NCBI RefSeq assembly: GCF_001542625.1
Contig: NZ_CP016279.1
Span: 5,084,001-5,148,000 of the forward strand
Length of the DNA: 64,000 bases
Direction of reading: 5' to 3'
Source of the DNA: Streptomyces griseochromogenes
GTDB taxonomy: Bacteria > Actinomycetota > Actinomycetes > Streptomycetales > Streptomycetaceae
Position 1 is the first letter of the stretch. Each line of letters starts with the position of its first letter. Made by a program: the position numbers and the translations under genes. Below are positions 9,041 through 17,589 of this stretch, one piece after another. Below the pieces are notes generated by a model, which did no database searches, was not told where the DNA came from, and worked only from the letters and a program-made list of their open reading frames with translations.

Positions 9041-9190
9041 GTCACGAAACATAGGCAAGGACTCCAGCCCCCATTACCTGCTGGGCGAGCCGGGCAAGAC
9101 ACTTGCCCGCCAGTGCGGCGAGGATGAATCCGCGCGGTGCTTGTGTTGAACTGCGCAACACAATCCGCACGCGACGACAGGTGGACCACG

Positions 9191-9664
9191 ATGCCTCTTG
9201 AGGGCGAGTACGAGCCGAGTCCGGCGCAGTGGGTGCGCGACCAGGTCGAATTGTATGAGGGTTCGGGCGGCACGCAAGGGACGACGCTCTGGGACACGGG
9301 CCTGCCCGTCGTCATTCTCACGACTCGCGGCGCGAAGAGCGGCAAGATCCGCAAGATCCCGCTGATGCGCGTCGAGCACGAGGGGCGTTACGCGGCCGTG
9401 GCCTCGAAGGCCGGCTTCCCGCGTCACCCGGTCTGGTACTTCAACGTCAAGTCCGACCCACATGTGGAGCTGCAGGACGGATCCATACGCCAGGACATGA
9501 CGGCCCGTGAGATCACCGGAGACGAGAAGGCCGAGTGGTGGGAACGAGCGGTCGCCGCGTATCCGCCGTACGCCGAATACCAGGAGAAGACCGACCGTGT
9601 GATCCCCGTCTTCGTGCTGGAGCCCGCGTCCGTGGCAGGGACGGCAGACGCCCTACCGTCGTGA
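9191..9664 (+). CDS. Deazaflavin (F420)-dependent nitroreductase-family protein
   Basis: 157 aa, the usual size for the Ddn/DUF385 split-barrel family. Landmarks are the tryptophan-containing helix [46 protein letters not shown] (spanning the F420-phosphate-binding K/R residues), and [16 protein letters not shown]. These proteins use reduced coenzyme F420 to reduce quinones, nitro compounds or enones. ATG 9191 is the first good start. The gene stands alone after the IS1380 remnant. Confidence 0.92.
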   Translation: MPLEGEYEPSPAQWVRDQVELYEGSGGTQGTTLWDTGLPVVILTTRGAKSGKIRKIPLMRVEHEGRYAAVASKAGFPRHPVWYFNVKSDPHVELQDGSIRQDMTAREITGDEKAEWWERAVAAYPPYAEYQEKTDRVIPVFVLEPASVAGTADALPS

Positions 9665-10291
9665 ACGAGGACCTGATCTGCGCGGCCCACGATCTGATGC
9701 GCAACAAGGTCCGACAAAGCTGCAGGCCCCTCACACAGGATCGAGGCTGGTCCGGCTGTCTCTGCGGCTCTGCTTCGGGACGGTCGACATGATGTTCTGG
9801 ATGTGCAGCCCCGGAAAGGCGGCCCCCGGGACCCGCCGTGTCGTTTGGCTCTACGGGGCTGCGGCGGCTCTCCGCTGTGGTCGGTACGGACGGGGCGTGC
9901 TGACGATCTGACTTTCCGCTCGATCAGGTAGAGCCGCGACCGGTTCCCGGGCGGGTTGCTTGTGGGAGTCGCTACGAGGGGTCCGGCGCATAACTGTTGA
10001 CGGGAGTGAGTACCGCTGACATATCCGGAGGAAGCCCTCCTACATGCAGGGACTCTGCTGGACACCTATGACCTACGCGGCCGAAGCGGCCAACGGCTAC
10101 GAGTCGGGCACGACCTTGATCGTCACCAGCAGTCAGGCCCGTTCCAGTATCTGGGTGGGTGCCGAGGCGGTGCCCATTCGCCCAGCCCACGTTGCTGCCG
10201 GCAGCCGAGAAGTACGGGACCGAGGCTGGGAATGAACCAGGGCCGGGTTTCCTTTCCAGCTCGCCCGATCCGCAGGGTTCATCGCCCAGCC
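9665..10291. other. Long intergenic stretch
   Basis: No supported gene. Open frames in several phases lack recognisable motifs. The stretch 10020-10200 has some coding-like composition (a short MQGLCWTPMTYAAEAANGY frame), but no homology I can name. It is probably decayed sequence. Confidence 0.35.
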
Positions 10292-10840
10292 ATGAGGCAA
10301 AGCGAAGAAGGGCAACCCGTCTCGGTCGAACTGCCGCAGAGGCTCCAGGCCTGGTTCGCCGAGCATGAGGAACGCTTGCAATCCTGCGGAATCACGGGTG
10401 TCGTCCAGTCGTCGCCCGAGGACGGACGAACCAGGACCAGCACCTGGATGACGCTCGAAAACGATGGCTTCGTCGCCGTGCTCACCGTCGGGAGCAGCGG
10501 GGAAGCCGAGCTTGAGTACGGGGACGTGGCAACAGGCCAGGTCCGACAACAGCACTGGGATCTCTGCGCCTTCCAGGACCTCCTCGACGCCATCGAGACC
10601 ATCCACTATCGGATCCGCATAAAGGGCGAGCCGTCCCTGGAAGGGCGACATCCGGCGAGTTCGAGAAAGCCTGGGCCGAATTCCTTGCCAGATTGCAGCC
10701 CGACCCCGCCGACCTCTCGGTGTTCCGAGGGCTTCTTGGCATCATTTCGGCATGGCCCCAGTTCTTCCCCGCACTGTCCGAGCCGTCGACACCGCTCAGC
10801 TCCTGGACCTGGCCCAAGAGGCCGCCATGCACGGCTTTAG
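10292..10840 (+). CDS. Hypothetical protein, C-terminus doubtful
   Basis: The first 110 residues look genuinely coded: LPQRLQAWFAEHEERLQS, then beta-rich TSTWMTLENDGFVAVLTVG and SSGEAELEYGDVATGQVRQQ, then the helix FQDLLDAIETIHYRI. The fold suggestion is a small alpha+beta domain like those found beside toxin/immunity loci, but I do not recognise it. After about 10640 the composition changes to low-complexity P/S/R, and a better continuation (EFEKAWAEFLARLQPDPAD) lies in another frame. The annotated C-terminus may therefore result from a frameshift. The start is ATG 10292. Confidence 0.5.
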   Translation: MRQSEEGQPVSVELPQRLQAWFAEHEERLQSCGITGVVQSSPEDGRTRTSTWMTLENDGFVAVLTVGSSGEAELEYGDVATGQVRQQHWDLCAFQDLLDAIETIHYRIRIKGEPSLEGRHPASSRKPGPNSLPDCSPTPPTSRCSEGFLASFRHGPSSSPHCPSRRHRSAPGPGPRGRHARL

Positions 10841-11147
10841 CCAGCGTCTCCCGGTTGACTGGCTCCAAGAGCACCTCGCCGCAGAGGCGACGCACTACCT
10901 GTTCCCTACGCTCGTGCAGCGGCTCACGCACCGTCCCGAGGCGCCGCTGCAGTGGAGGTGCCAGCAACTGCTGACCGTCAGCACCGGCGAACAGATCTGG
11001 GGTCTCCTCGATGTCCTTCCCGACACCTTCGACAAGATCCCCGAGACCTTGGACACGGCGTCCAAGAAGGACATCGTCAGCCGCATCGAACAAGCAGTGA
11101 CCGTGCGTGCATGGGTGGAACGGATGGCTGCCGATGCAGGTTCGTGA
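10752..11147 (+). CDS. Hypothetical protein, 131 aa
   Basis: Helix-rich soluble protein (AQLLDLAQEAAMHGFSQRLP, WLQEHLAAEATHYLFPTLVQRL, then DKIPETLDTASKKDIVSRIEQAV). No membrane segment or known motif. It overlaps the doubtful tail of the preceding gene, and the two may be one locus broken by an indel. Coding composition is convincing from 10800 onward; the exact start (ATG 10752) is less certain. Confidence 0.5.
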   Translation: MAPVLPRTVRAVDTAQLLDLAQEAAMHGFSQRLPVDWLQEHLAAEATHYLFPTLVQRLTHRPEAPLQWRCQQLLTVSTGEQIWGLLDVLPDTFDKIPETLDTASKKDIVSRIEQAVTVRAWVERMAADAGS

Positions 11148-11700
11148 CACCTCCGGGCGGCTGCAGCCTGCTGGACCGTCTGAGGAAATGACACCGCTCT
11201 GAGACAGCCGCCAGCCGACACGTCGTGAGGCTGAGAGGGTGATACGTGAGCTGATGTCGGTTCTGTCGTCGTCTGAACGTGTAGCTCTGCGGACCTGTGG
11301 CTGATCACGGGGCTCGGCTGTGCTGAAGCGGCTCCGTGAGCGACCGCAACAGAAGCCCTACGAGAGCGACTTGCTGTGCAGCCTGACCGGGAGCTGCCGG
11401 CGTGCTGACAGCGGCCAGGGGAAGGCTTGGCGATGCCCGATCAGGACATCGAATGTGAGAGCTGTCCGTGCCCCGAAGCCGCTTCACTGCCACGTGGCGG
11501 AGCTCCTGACCACGCCAGACAGCCGATTGCGAACGGGCTATGCCAATCGGGCCGGGCCCTTGCTCCCGTCCCGGTCCGAGCGATCCGGTGCCCCCGGAGG
11601 TGCTGGACAGCGCCCACCGCCCGCCAGGCCGCCGCGCCCGGCGAGCGGGCCGCCGCCCAGATGCTCCACCTGCACTTCGACGAACCCCTGCGGACGCGGC
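11148..11700. other. Intergenic stretch with a repeated remnant
   Basis: No full gene. The right part contains a short coding-like piece (QAAAPGERAAAQMLHLHFDEP) that matches a second piece beyond the MarR gene; see the repeat entries at 11622 and 13046. Confidence 0.35.
11622..11673 (+). repeat. 52-bp direct repeat, copy A
   Basis: 45 of 52 bases match 13046-13097. In the same phase both copies encode an RAAAQM(L/H)HL motif. The pair lies on either side of the NTF2-like/MarR module. Confidence 0.6.
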
Positions 11701-12105
11701 CTACCGAGCGCTGCCGATGTTGCGGTCGCCGTCGGTGCCCTGGAGCATCAGGGTGGTCTCCTCGATGCGCCGGAAGCGCCCGTCGGCGGCGAACTCGCCG
11801 AAGAGGTAGACCTCCATGCGGACGGAGGAGCCGTCGGTCTTGTCGACATCGATGATGTGCCGGTCGGCGTACAGGTCGCCCTGCACGAGTTCGTCCAGCA
11901 CCCGGATCGAGCCACCCGCGACGATGCCGCGCAGGTGGGCGATGTGGGCCGTGAACTCGCTGCGGTCGTCCCAACGGCCGTCGGTGCGCTGGCGGTAGTC
12001 CGGGGCGAAGTGCCGGTCCACGGCCTCGGACAGCTCCAGCCCCGGCGTGAAGAGCAGATCGGTCATGGCGGAGACGACGTCGGTACGGAAGGCGGTGGTG
12101 GTCAT
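11701..12105 (-). CDS. NTF2/SnoaL-like protein
   Basis: 134-aa single-domain protein of the SnoaL/NTF2 cone fold. The N-terminal helix TDVVSAMTDLLFTPGLELSEAVDRHFAPDYRQR (given here as the helix plus first strand) leads to DRSEFTAHIAHLRGI and the strands HIIDVDKTDGSSVRMEVYLFGEF, RFRRIEETTLML. Such proteins are either small-molecule enzymes (cyclases, isomerases) or ligand-binding partners. ATG 12105 was chosen over an upstream in-frame ATG because the latter lies in the operator region. It is divergent from a MarR gene with two palindromes between them. Confidence 0.85.
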   Translation of the reverse strand: MTTTAFRTDVVSAMTDLLFTPGLELSEAVDRHFAPDYRQRTDGRWDDRSEFTAHIAHLRGIVAGGSIRVLDELVQGDLYADRHIIDVDKTDGSSVRMEVYLFGEFAADGRFRRIEETTLMLQGTDGDRNIGSAR

Positions 12106-12155
12106 GGCGGTCCTCACAGAAGGGTCGGGGAACACGGGTTCCCGGATCAGAGATT

Positions 12156-12211
12156 TGCGTGCGTTGAGCACGCATCTGAAGAGTACTACAGATTGCGTGC
12201 GCAGCGCACGC
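12156..12211. promoter_or_regulatory. Two GCGTGC operators between the NTF2-like and MarR genes
   Basis: Site 1 is tgcgtgc-gttga-gcacgca (12156-12174). Site 2 is gcgtgcg-cag-cgcacgc (12195-12211), a perfect palindrome with a three-base spacer. They lie between the divergent starts at 12105 and 12225, and the second ends 14 bases before the MarR start, so autorepression is expected. Confidence 0.75.
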
Positions 12212-12224
12212 TAGTCTGGAGGGC

Positions 12225-12668
12225 ATGCCGAACGATGTAGGACACGAGATCGCCGACGCACTGGCAGCGCTGCTCAAGCGCGACACCCGGACACAGCTGT
12301 ACCAACGCCTGACCGAGGGCCTGGGCGACGCCGTGGACGAGACCACCTACCCCGTCCTCAGCGGGCTGGCCCGCACCGGCCCGCGCAGCGCCGCCGACCT
12401 CGCCGGCGAGATCGGCCTGGACCGCTCCGGCGTCACCCGCCGCGCCACCCGCCTGGAGAACGCCGGCCTCCTGCACCGCGATCCCGACCCCCGCGACCGG
12501 CGCGCCACCCTGCTCGCGCTCACCGAGGCCGGGCAGCAGACCGTGGACGTCACCCGACGCCGCCTCGCCGCGCACATCGAGGCATCCCTGGCCTCCTGGC
12601 CGCCCGCCGAAGCCCGCACCTTCGCCCACCACCTCCAGCGCTTCGTCACCGACGGCCCCTTCACCTGA
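12225..12668 (+). CDS. MarR-family transcriptional regulator
   Basis: 147-aa winged helix. DLAGEIGLDRSGVTRRATRLENAGLL is the helix-turn-helix with recognition helix, and DPDPRDRRATLLALTEAG is the wing. ATG 12225 follows a clear ggaggg site at 12218. The C-terminal dimerisation helix is intact (EARTFAHHLQRFV). It should bind the GCGTGC palindromes upstream and control the divergent NTF2-like gene. The ligand is unknown. Confidence 0.9.
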   Translation: MPNDVGHEIADALAALLKRDTRTQLYQRLTEGLGDAVDETTYPVLSGLARTGPRSAADLAGEIGLDRSGVTRRATRLENAGLLHRDPDPRDRRATLLALTEAGQQTVDVTRRRLAAHIEASLASWPPAEARTFAHHLQRFVTDGPFT

Positions 12669-13565
12669 TCCGGAATGGGAACCTGACGCCACCCCACCCG
12701 CTCGGGGCGGCGCCTCGGCCCGGGGCGCGGGCCTTGCGCTCGGCCGCGTCGCCGCCGCACCGCAACGCCGGGATGCCCCTCACCCGCCCGACTCGACCAT
12801 GCGGCGTCCGAGCGAGATCCGGGCGCGATTCTCTGGCTGTCCATCCGATCGAGACGGCACATCGCATCCGCACGCACCAGTCCAGACCGGCTGAGATTTC
12901 GGTGCGCCACCCGTCTCAAGGAGGCGGCCGCCGCCGGCCAGGCCGCCAAAACCTGATGTGGCACCGGAGCCTGGCCGGAGCCGGGAGAACAGGGCAGTGA
13001 CCAGCTCCCCGCCGCGCGGCCTGCACTCCCTGATCCCCACCCGCCCACCAGGCCGCCACCCCGGGCAAGCGCGCCGCCGCCCAGATGCACCACCTGCGCA
13101 CCGCCACCAACCCGGCGCCGGTGCTGGCCCCGGCCGCCGAACTGAACGCCGCCCACCTGGACGACCCCGACCCAGTCACCCGCGAAGCCACCACCGACGT
13201 CCACACCCGCCCGACCACCGCCCTGGAGGATCCGCCCCCAGCCGGTGATCACCCGTCTTACCGAAATGACCGACGCTGGCGATCTCCGAGGTCGAATGTC
13301 GTTGGCTGCGGCTCTTGCAAGGGATGGTGATTCGAGGATGCGCGGCGATCACGAGCCACGCTGTACCCACTGCGGTCGTGTTTCTTCACGCTCGGCTCGT
13401 GGGGCGGCCTGCTTGGACACTCCACCGTCGCACACCCGAGTGCGCCGACCGGCTACGTGCTCCGGCTGGCTTGCAAGCGGCGCCGTACCCCGCTCTGTGC
13501 GGGACTGCTGGAGCTGACCGAGCCCCGCAGGCCGTCTGTCCAGCGGGAACTCTTCTTCACGACCG
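12669..13565. other. Non-coding stretch with the second repeat copy
   Basis: No complete gene. Between 13037 and 13250 a plus-strand frame (QAATPGKRAAAQMHHLR, then ELNAAHLDDPDPVTREATTDV) has coding character but no start. It includes repeat copy B and is probably a remnant of the same lost gene as the piece at 11.6 kb. Confidence 0.35.
13046..13097 (+). repeat. 52-bp direct repeat, copy B
   Basis: Matches copy A (11622-11673) at 45 of 52 bases in the same orientation, 1.42 kb away. The longer coding remnant is on this side. Confidence 0.6.
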
Positions 13566-14177
13566 CTAGCCGACTGGCCTTTCGGCCTGGGGAAGGCCGG
13601 CGATGATCAGGTCGAGGGCGAATTCGAAGCGCTGGTCGAAGTTGTCGGGGCCGACGTACGGCAGGACCTCGGCCAGGGCCGGGTAGGTGTCGGCCGGGAC
13701 TTGGTCCGGGAGGAGGGCCGGTGCGGTTTCCTGGGCGGCCTGCTGTTCCTGGGTGAGGCCCAGGGTCAGGTAGAAGATCGTCCAGTGGGTCCACGCGGCC
13801 GTGCGCGGAGAGTGGCCGGCCGCCAGCAGGGTGGCGATCACGGTGTCGGCGTAGCGCAGCGTGCGGGGCTCGGCTGCGAAGACGCCCGCGACCATTCTGG
13901 CGGCGTCGCGGTGGGAGAGTAGCGCCGCGCGGCAGCGGCGGCTCAGTTCCTTGAGCCGGTCGGGGAACGCCTCGGGCAGCGGCTCGTCGAGACAGTGTGC
14001 GAGGAGTTCGTCGGAGGCGAGTTCGAGCAGGCGGCCCTTGCTGGAGGCGTGCCAGCGGACGGTGTTGTGCTGCACGCCGAGCCGGGCCGCGACGGCGCGC
14101 ATGGTCACGCCGTCCAGCCCGTGCTCGTCGAGGACTGCCAGCGTGGCAGCGACGATCTCGCCCCGTGTCGTACCCAT
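13566..14177 (-). CDS. TetR-family transcriptional regulator
   Basis: 203 aa. The N-terminal DNA-binding domain is TRGEIVAATLAVLDEHGLDG followed by VTMRAVAARLGVQHNTVRWHASSKGRLLELASDELL (recognition helix VQHNTVRWH), typical of the TetR_C branch. The C-terminal ligand domain is all-helical (ARMVAGVFAAEPRTLRYAD, AAWTHWTIFYLTLGLTQEQQAA). ATG 14177. It is divergent from an FAD monooxygenase, with two TTGTCCA-TGGACAA operators in the gap; it likely represses the monooxygenase until its aromatic substrate appears. Confidence 0.92.
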   Translation of the reverse strand: MGTTRGEIVAATLAVLDEHGLDGVTMRAVAARLGVQHNTVRWHASSKGRLLELASDELLAHCLDEPLPEAFPDRLKELSRRCRAALLSHRDAARMVAGVFAAEPRTLRYADTVIATLLAAGHSPRTAAWTHWTIFYLTLGLTQEQQAAQETAPALLPDQVPADTYPALAEVLPYVGPDNFDQRFEFALDLIIAGLPQAERPVG

Positions 14178-14211
14178 CCGATGCGCCTTCCTGGTCGACT
14201 TCCGAACCCCT

Positions 14212-14262
14212 ATTGTCCAATGGACAATTATAGGGCATGCTCATCCTTATCCAATGGACAAG
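14212..14262. promoter_or_regulatory. Two TGTCCA-A-TGGACA operators
   Basis: attgtccaatggacaat (14212-14228) is a perfect 17-bp palindrome. cttatccaatggacaag (14246-14262) matches it with one mismatch between arms. Centres are 34 bp apart. They lie between the divergent TetR (14177) and monooxygenase (14283) starts. Confidence 0.8.
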
Positions 14263-14282
14263 GCTGAGAGGAAGTGGTTGTC

Positions 14283-15755
14283 ATGCTCGACGTGCTCATC
14301 GCCGGGGCCGGCCCGGTGGGGCTCTGGCTGGCCGCGGAGTTGCGCCTGCATGGGGTGGAGGTGACCGTCGTGGAACGCCGGGCGGCACCGGACGGACGGT
14401 CGCGCGCTGTCGGTATGCAGGCCGGCACGCTGGACACCTTCGCCACCCGCGGACTCGCGGAGCGGTTCATCGAACGGGGCACCCCGGTGCCGACCGGCCA
14501 CTTCGGGGCGGCGACCACCCGGCTGGACTTCTCCACAGTCGGGGCGGTGCACCCGTTCATGCTGGCGCTCGGTCAGTCCGTCACCGAACAGCTCCTGGAA
14601 GAGCACGCGGTTGCCGTGGGCGCCCGGGTACTGCGCGGGGAGGAGGTCGTCTCGCTCACTCAAGGGCCGGACGCCGTGGAGGCGGTGGTCCGGGCCGGCG
14701 GCACCCACCGGACCGTGCGGGCCCGCTGGGTGGTGGGCTGCGACGGCACCCGCAGTGCGGTGCGCCAGGCGGCCGGCATCGACTTCCCCGGTCAGGACAC
14801 CACGCTGACCGGGTGGCTCGCCGACGTCGAGCTCGACGACCCGCCCACCGCGCCGCTCGCCGCCACCGGGCCGGCCGGTTCGTTCCTGGCGGCCCCGATC
14901 GGCGACGGCGTCCACCGGCTGGCGGGCCTCTCCACGGCCACCATGCACCACGGCGCCGGTGAACCACTGACTCTGGAGGAGGTGCGCGAGCAGACCCGCA
15001 CGCTACTGGGACGGGACCTGGGCATCGGCAACCCCCGGTGGCTGTCGCGCTACGGCAACGCCACCCGCCAGGCCGCACGGTACCGAGCCGGACGGGTGCT
15101 GCTGGCCGGAGACGCGGCGCACATGTTCTTCCCGGCCGGTGGCCAGGGCATGAACCTCGGCATCCAGGACGCCACCAACCTGGGCTGGAAGCTGGCCGCC
15201 ACTCTCCAGGGCCGGGCGCCCGACGGACTGCTCGACAGCTACGACACGGAGCGCCGGCCGGCCGCCCGCGCCGTCATCGACAACACCCGCGCGCAGCTCG
15301 CCCTGTTCGCCGCGGCGAGCCCGGAGCAGATCGCGCTGCGCGAGGTCTGGTCCGCCGCGCTGGCCGAACCGCAGACCAACCGCCAGTGGGCCCGCCGGAT
15401 CGCCGGCTTCGACGACCCGATCCCCGCCGACACCGCACCCGGCTCGCACCCGCTGAACGGCACGCGACTGGCCGGCCTCGCCCTGGACACGGCCGACGCA
15501 CCCACCGCCCACCCGTTGATGCACCACGGCCGGCCACTGCTGCTGGACCTCGGCGGGACGCGGACGCCGTGTTCCGCGGGCGGTCTGGAACAGCGGACGG
15601 TCACCGTCAACATCGAAGCGGCGGACCCGATCTGGCGGGACGTCACCGCCGTTCTGATCCGACCGGACGCCCGGATCGCCTGGGCCAGCGCCGACACCGA
15701 CCCCCAGCGCCGGGCCGCGGACTGCCTCACCGCCCTGCGCACCCTGTGCCGCTGA
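14283..15755 (+). CDS. FAD-dependent aromatic hydroxylase, Rox/PgaE-like
   Basis: 490-aa class A flavoprotein monooxygenase. The FAD-binding GxGxxG is at the N-terminus (IAGAGPVGLWLAAELRLHG), followed by the Glu/Arg of VVERR. The DG motif is VVGCDGTRSAVRQAAG and the GD motif is VLLAGDAAHMFFPAGGQGMN, so cofactor binding is intact. The C-terminal thioredoxin-like domain (about residues 400-490) is the one found in polyketide hydroxylases and rifampicin monooxygenases. It hydroxylates an aromatic substrate with NAD(P)H and O2; the substrate is not readable. ATG 14283 is chosen because the upstream GTG overlaps the GAGAGGAAG ribosome site. Controlled by the divergent TetR gene. Confidence 0.92.
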   Translation: MLDVLIAGAGPVGLWLAAELRLHGVEVTVVERRAAPDGRSRAVGMQAGTLDTFATRGLAERFIERGTPVPTGHFGAATTRLDFSTVGAVHPFMLALGQSVTEQLLEEHAVAVGARVLRGEEVVSLTQGPDAVEAVVRAGGTHRTVRARWVVGCDGTRSAVRQAAGIDFPGQDTTLTGWLADVELDDPPTAPLAATGPAGSFLAAPIGDGVHRLAGLSTATMHHGAGEPLTLEEVREQTRTLLGRDLGIGNPRWLSRYGNATRQAARYRAGRVLLAGDAAHMFFPAGGQGMNLGIQDATNLGWKLAATLQGRAPDGLLDSYDTERRPAARAVIDNTRAQLALFAAASPEQIALREVWSAALAEPQTNRQWARRIAGFDDPIPADTAPGSHPLNGTRLAGLALDTADAPTAHPLMHHGRPLLLDLGGTRTPCSAGGLEQRTVTVNIEAADPIWRDVTAVLIRPDARIAWASADTDPQRRAADCLTALRTLCR

Positions 15756-15944
15756 GCGCGCTCGGGGAGCCCACCCGCCGGACCCGCTCGGCGCCCCTCT
15801 CTAACGGAGCAGGCCGGATCAGCGCGTGACTCCCCAGCCCCAGCGGGGGCACCCCCATCCATGCGTGCATCGCAAGGCGGGACACCTCCCGGCCGAAGGC
15901 TGGAGGCGTGCGTGTTCTGGGGGCTCACCCCGGCCAGAGGCTAG
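15756..15944. other. Spacer ending in an IS701-type target site
   Basis: No gene. CTAG at 15941-15944 directly precedes an IS701-type terminal repeat. Confidence 0.4.
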
Positions 15945-16346
15945 TAGGGCTTGATCAGGTAGGTGCGGCGGTTGGTATGTTGCGGTGGCAGGCTGGACAG
16001 GCGCCGGCCTAGAGCACGAGGAGTGTCTGCAAGTCGCGGACGACCTGGTAGAGGCTCAGACCGGCGCCGAGTCTTTGGGGGACTGTGCCAGCCGTTGCAG
16101 GGTGCAGAAGGCGTGGGTGAGAAAGACGAGCGTGACGTGGTGATGCCAGCCTGTCCTGGTGCGGCCCTCGAAGTGGGCAAGTCCCAGAGCCTGCTTCATC
16201 TCTCGGTAGTCGTGCTCGATCCTCCAGCGGAGCTTGGCCAGGCGGACCAGGGTGGTCAGCGGGATGTCAGCGGGCAGGTTGGAGAGCCGAAACTGCACAG
16301 GCTCGCTGGTGATTTGACGCCCGCTTTGCCCTTTCGGTTGGGGCAA
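15945..16346 (-). pseudogene. IS701-type transposase, 3' fragment
   Basis: The terminus tagggcttgatc at 15945 differs by one base from the end of the complete copy at 709-2150. The frame encodes the last 90 residues of that transposase type (RWRIEHDYREMKQALGLAHFEGR, WHHHVTLVFLTHAFCTLQ). The 5' part is missing: another truncated element begins at about 16350. As in the complete copy, GLSLYQVV follows in the -1 frame after the stop. The slip site here is CCCCAAAG instead of CCCAAAAG. Confidence 0.85.
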
Positions 16347-16374
16347 GCGGCCTGGTCGCGGGCTCGCGGGGCGG

Positions 16375-16605
16375 CTATGGCCGGGGCCGGGTGAATAACC
16401 CCTGCCCGGTCTCGGCCAGGATCCCGCGCTCGGCCAGCCGCTTGAGCTTCAGGCGGACGTTGTTGATGTTGTTGGGAGCGATCTCCACCTCCATCGCCTC
16501 GCACACCGCCCGGGCCCGCAACGGTGCTTCGGCTGCGGCGAACACCGCCATGATCTGCTGATAGGCCGGATGGTCCGGCAGCTCCGCCGACGGCGGAGCG
16601 GGCGG
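16375..16605 (-). pseudogene. Fragment of a winged-helix-like accessory protein
   Basis: The minus frame DHPAYQQIMAVFAAAEAPLRARAVCEAM, then PNNINNVRLKLKRLAERGILAETGQGLF, has the look of the C-terminal DNA-binding domain of proteins that accompany Streptomyces mobile elements. Its upstream end is replaced by the antisense of an IS5 remnant, so it is not an intact gene. The family assignment is tentative. Confidence 0.5.
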
Positions 16606-16702
16606 CCGCTGGGAACGACGCGACGACATCCACGAAGCCTTCCTCGGCCTCACCACCTGCCTGATCACCCACCGACACGTCCGGCGCCTTTGTCAGGGCC
16701 TC
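16606..16702 (+). pseudogene. 3' end of an IS5-type element
   Basis: WERRDDIHEAFLGL then TCLITHRHVRRLCQ is the C-terminus of the transposase type seen intact at 39.2-40.1 kb. The sequence ends in gtcagggcctc, like that element's inverted repeat. Everything upstream of this piece is lost. Confidence 0.75.
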
Positions 16703-16736
16703 TTAGTACTGGCTCAACGACCTCGCGGAGCTCTAA

Positions 16737-17589
16737 GAGGTCATCTCATTTGGGGTGTTCGATAGGCTCCAGATGTGGGGATCGTTGAGCGGCTTGTGCC
16801 GGATGAGCTGTGGGAGTTGTTCCAGCGAGTGGTTCCGGAGGCGCCGAGTCGGCCTCAGGGTGGTGGCCGGCGCCGGCACGGCGACCGGGAGGTGTTGGCT
16901 GCGATCGTGTTCGTGGCCACGTCGGGCTGCACGTGGCAGCAACTGCCGTCCGCCTCGTTCGGGCTTTCAGGGCCCACGGCTCACCGGCGCTTCGCCGAGT
17001 GGTCGAAGGCCCGGGTGTGGGCGAAGCTCCATCGCCTGGTCCTCGACGAACTCGGCTCTCGCGGTGAACTGGACTGGTCTCGCTGCGCGATCGACTCGGT
17101 GAACATGCGAGCCCTGAAAAAGGGGACCTGACAGGTCCGAATCCGGTGGATCGCGGCAAGTACGGTTCAAAGATCCACTTGATCACCGAGCGTACCGGGC
17201 TGCCCCTGTCCGTCGGGATATCCGGTGCCAACCTGCACGACAGCCAGGCCCTCGAACCGCTCGTGCGAGGCATCCCACCCATTCGCTCCCGGCGCGGACC
17301 GCGCCGACGACGGCCCGCCAAACTCCACGGCGACAAAGGCTACGACTACAACCACCTGCGCCGATGGTTACGCAGCCGCGGCATCCGACATCGCATCGCC
17401 CGCAAAGGCATCGAGCCCTCCACACGGCTGGGCCGCCACCGCTGGACGATCGAACGCACCATGGCCTGGCTCGCCGGATGCCGCCGCCTCCACCGCCGCT
17501 ACGAACGCAAAGCCGAACACTTCCTGGCCTTCACCAGCATCGCCTGCACCCTCATCTGCTACCGCAGACTCACCAAATGAGATGACTTC
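16737..17589 (+). mobile_element. IS5-type element, copy 1 of an identical pair
   Basis: 853 bp with inverted repeats gaggtcatctcat (left) and atgagatgacttc (right, 12 of 13 matching). It is flanked by TAA at 16734-16736 and 17590-17592. The second copy at 38378-39230 is in the opposite orientation; both encode identical proteins in all frames I compared. Confidence 0.92.
16775..17580 (+). CDS. IS5-type transposase, two frames joined by -1 slip
   Basis: Frame one (16775-17131, 118 aa) holds the helix-turn-helix and the first catalytic Asp in WSRCAIDSVNMRALKKG. Frame two (to 17580) supplies DLTGPNPVDRGKYGSKIHL, HGDKGYDYNHLRRWL with the second Asp, and RHRWTIERTMAWLAGCRRL with the Glu. They overlap at CTG AAA AAG GGG, where A AAG GGG is a perfect XXXYYYZ heptamer. 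A -1 slip there joins the phases exactly. This is the known expression strategy of many IS5-group elements, so the gene is probably active. Confidence 0.88.

Noticed and set aside
11441..12346. 301-residue minus-strand frame covering the NTF2-like gene
   Set aside because: Arg/His/Pro-rich composition and conflict with the clear NTF2-like frame show it is a shadow.
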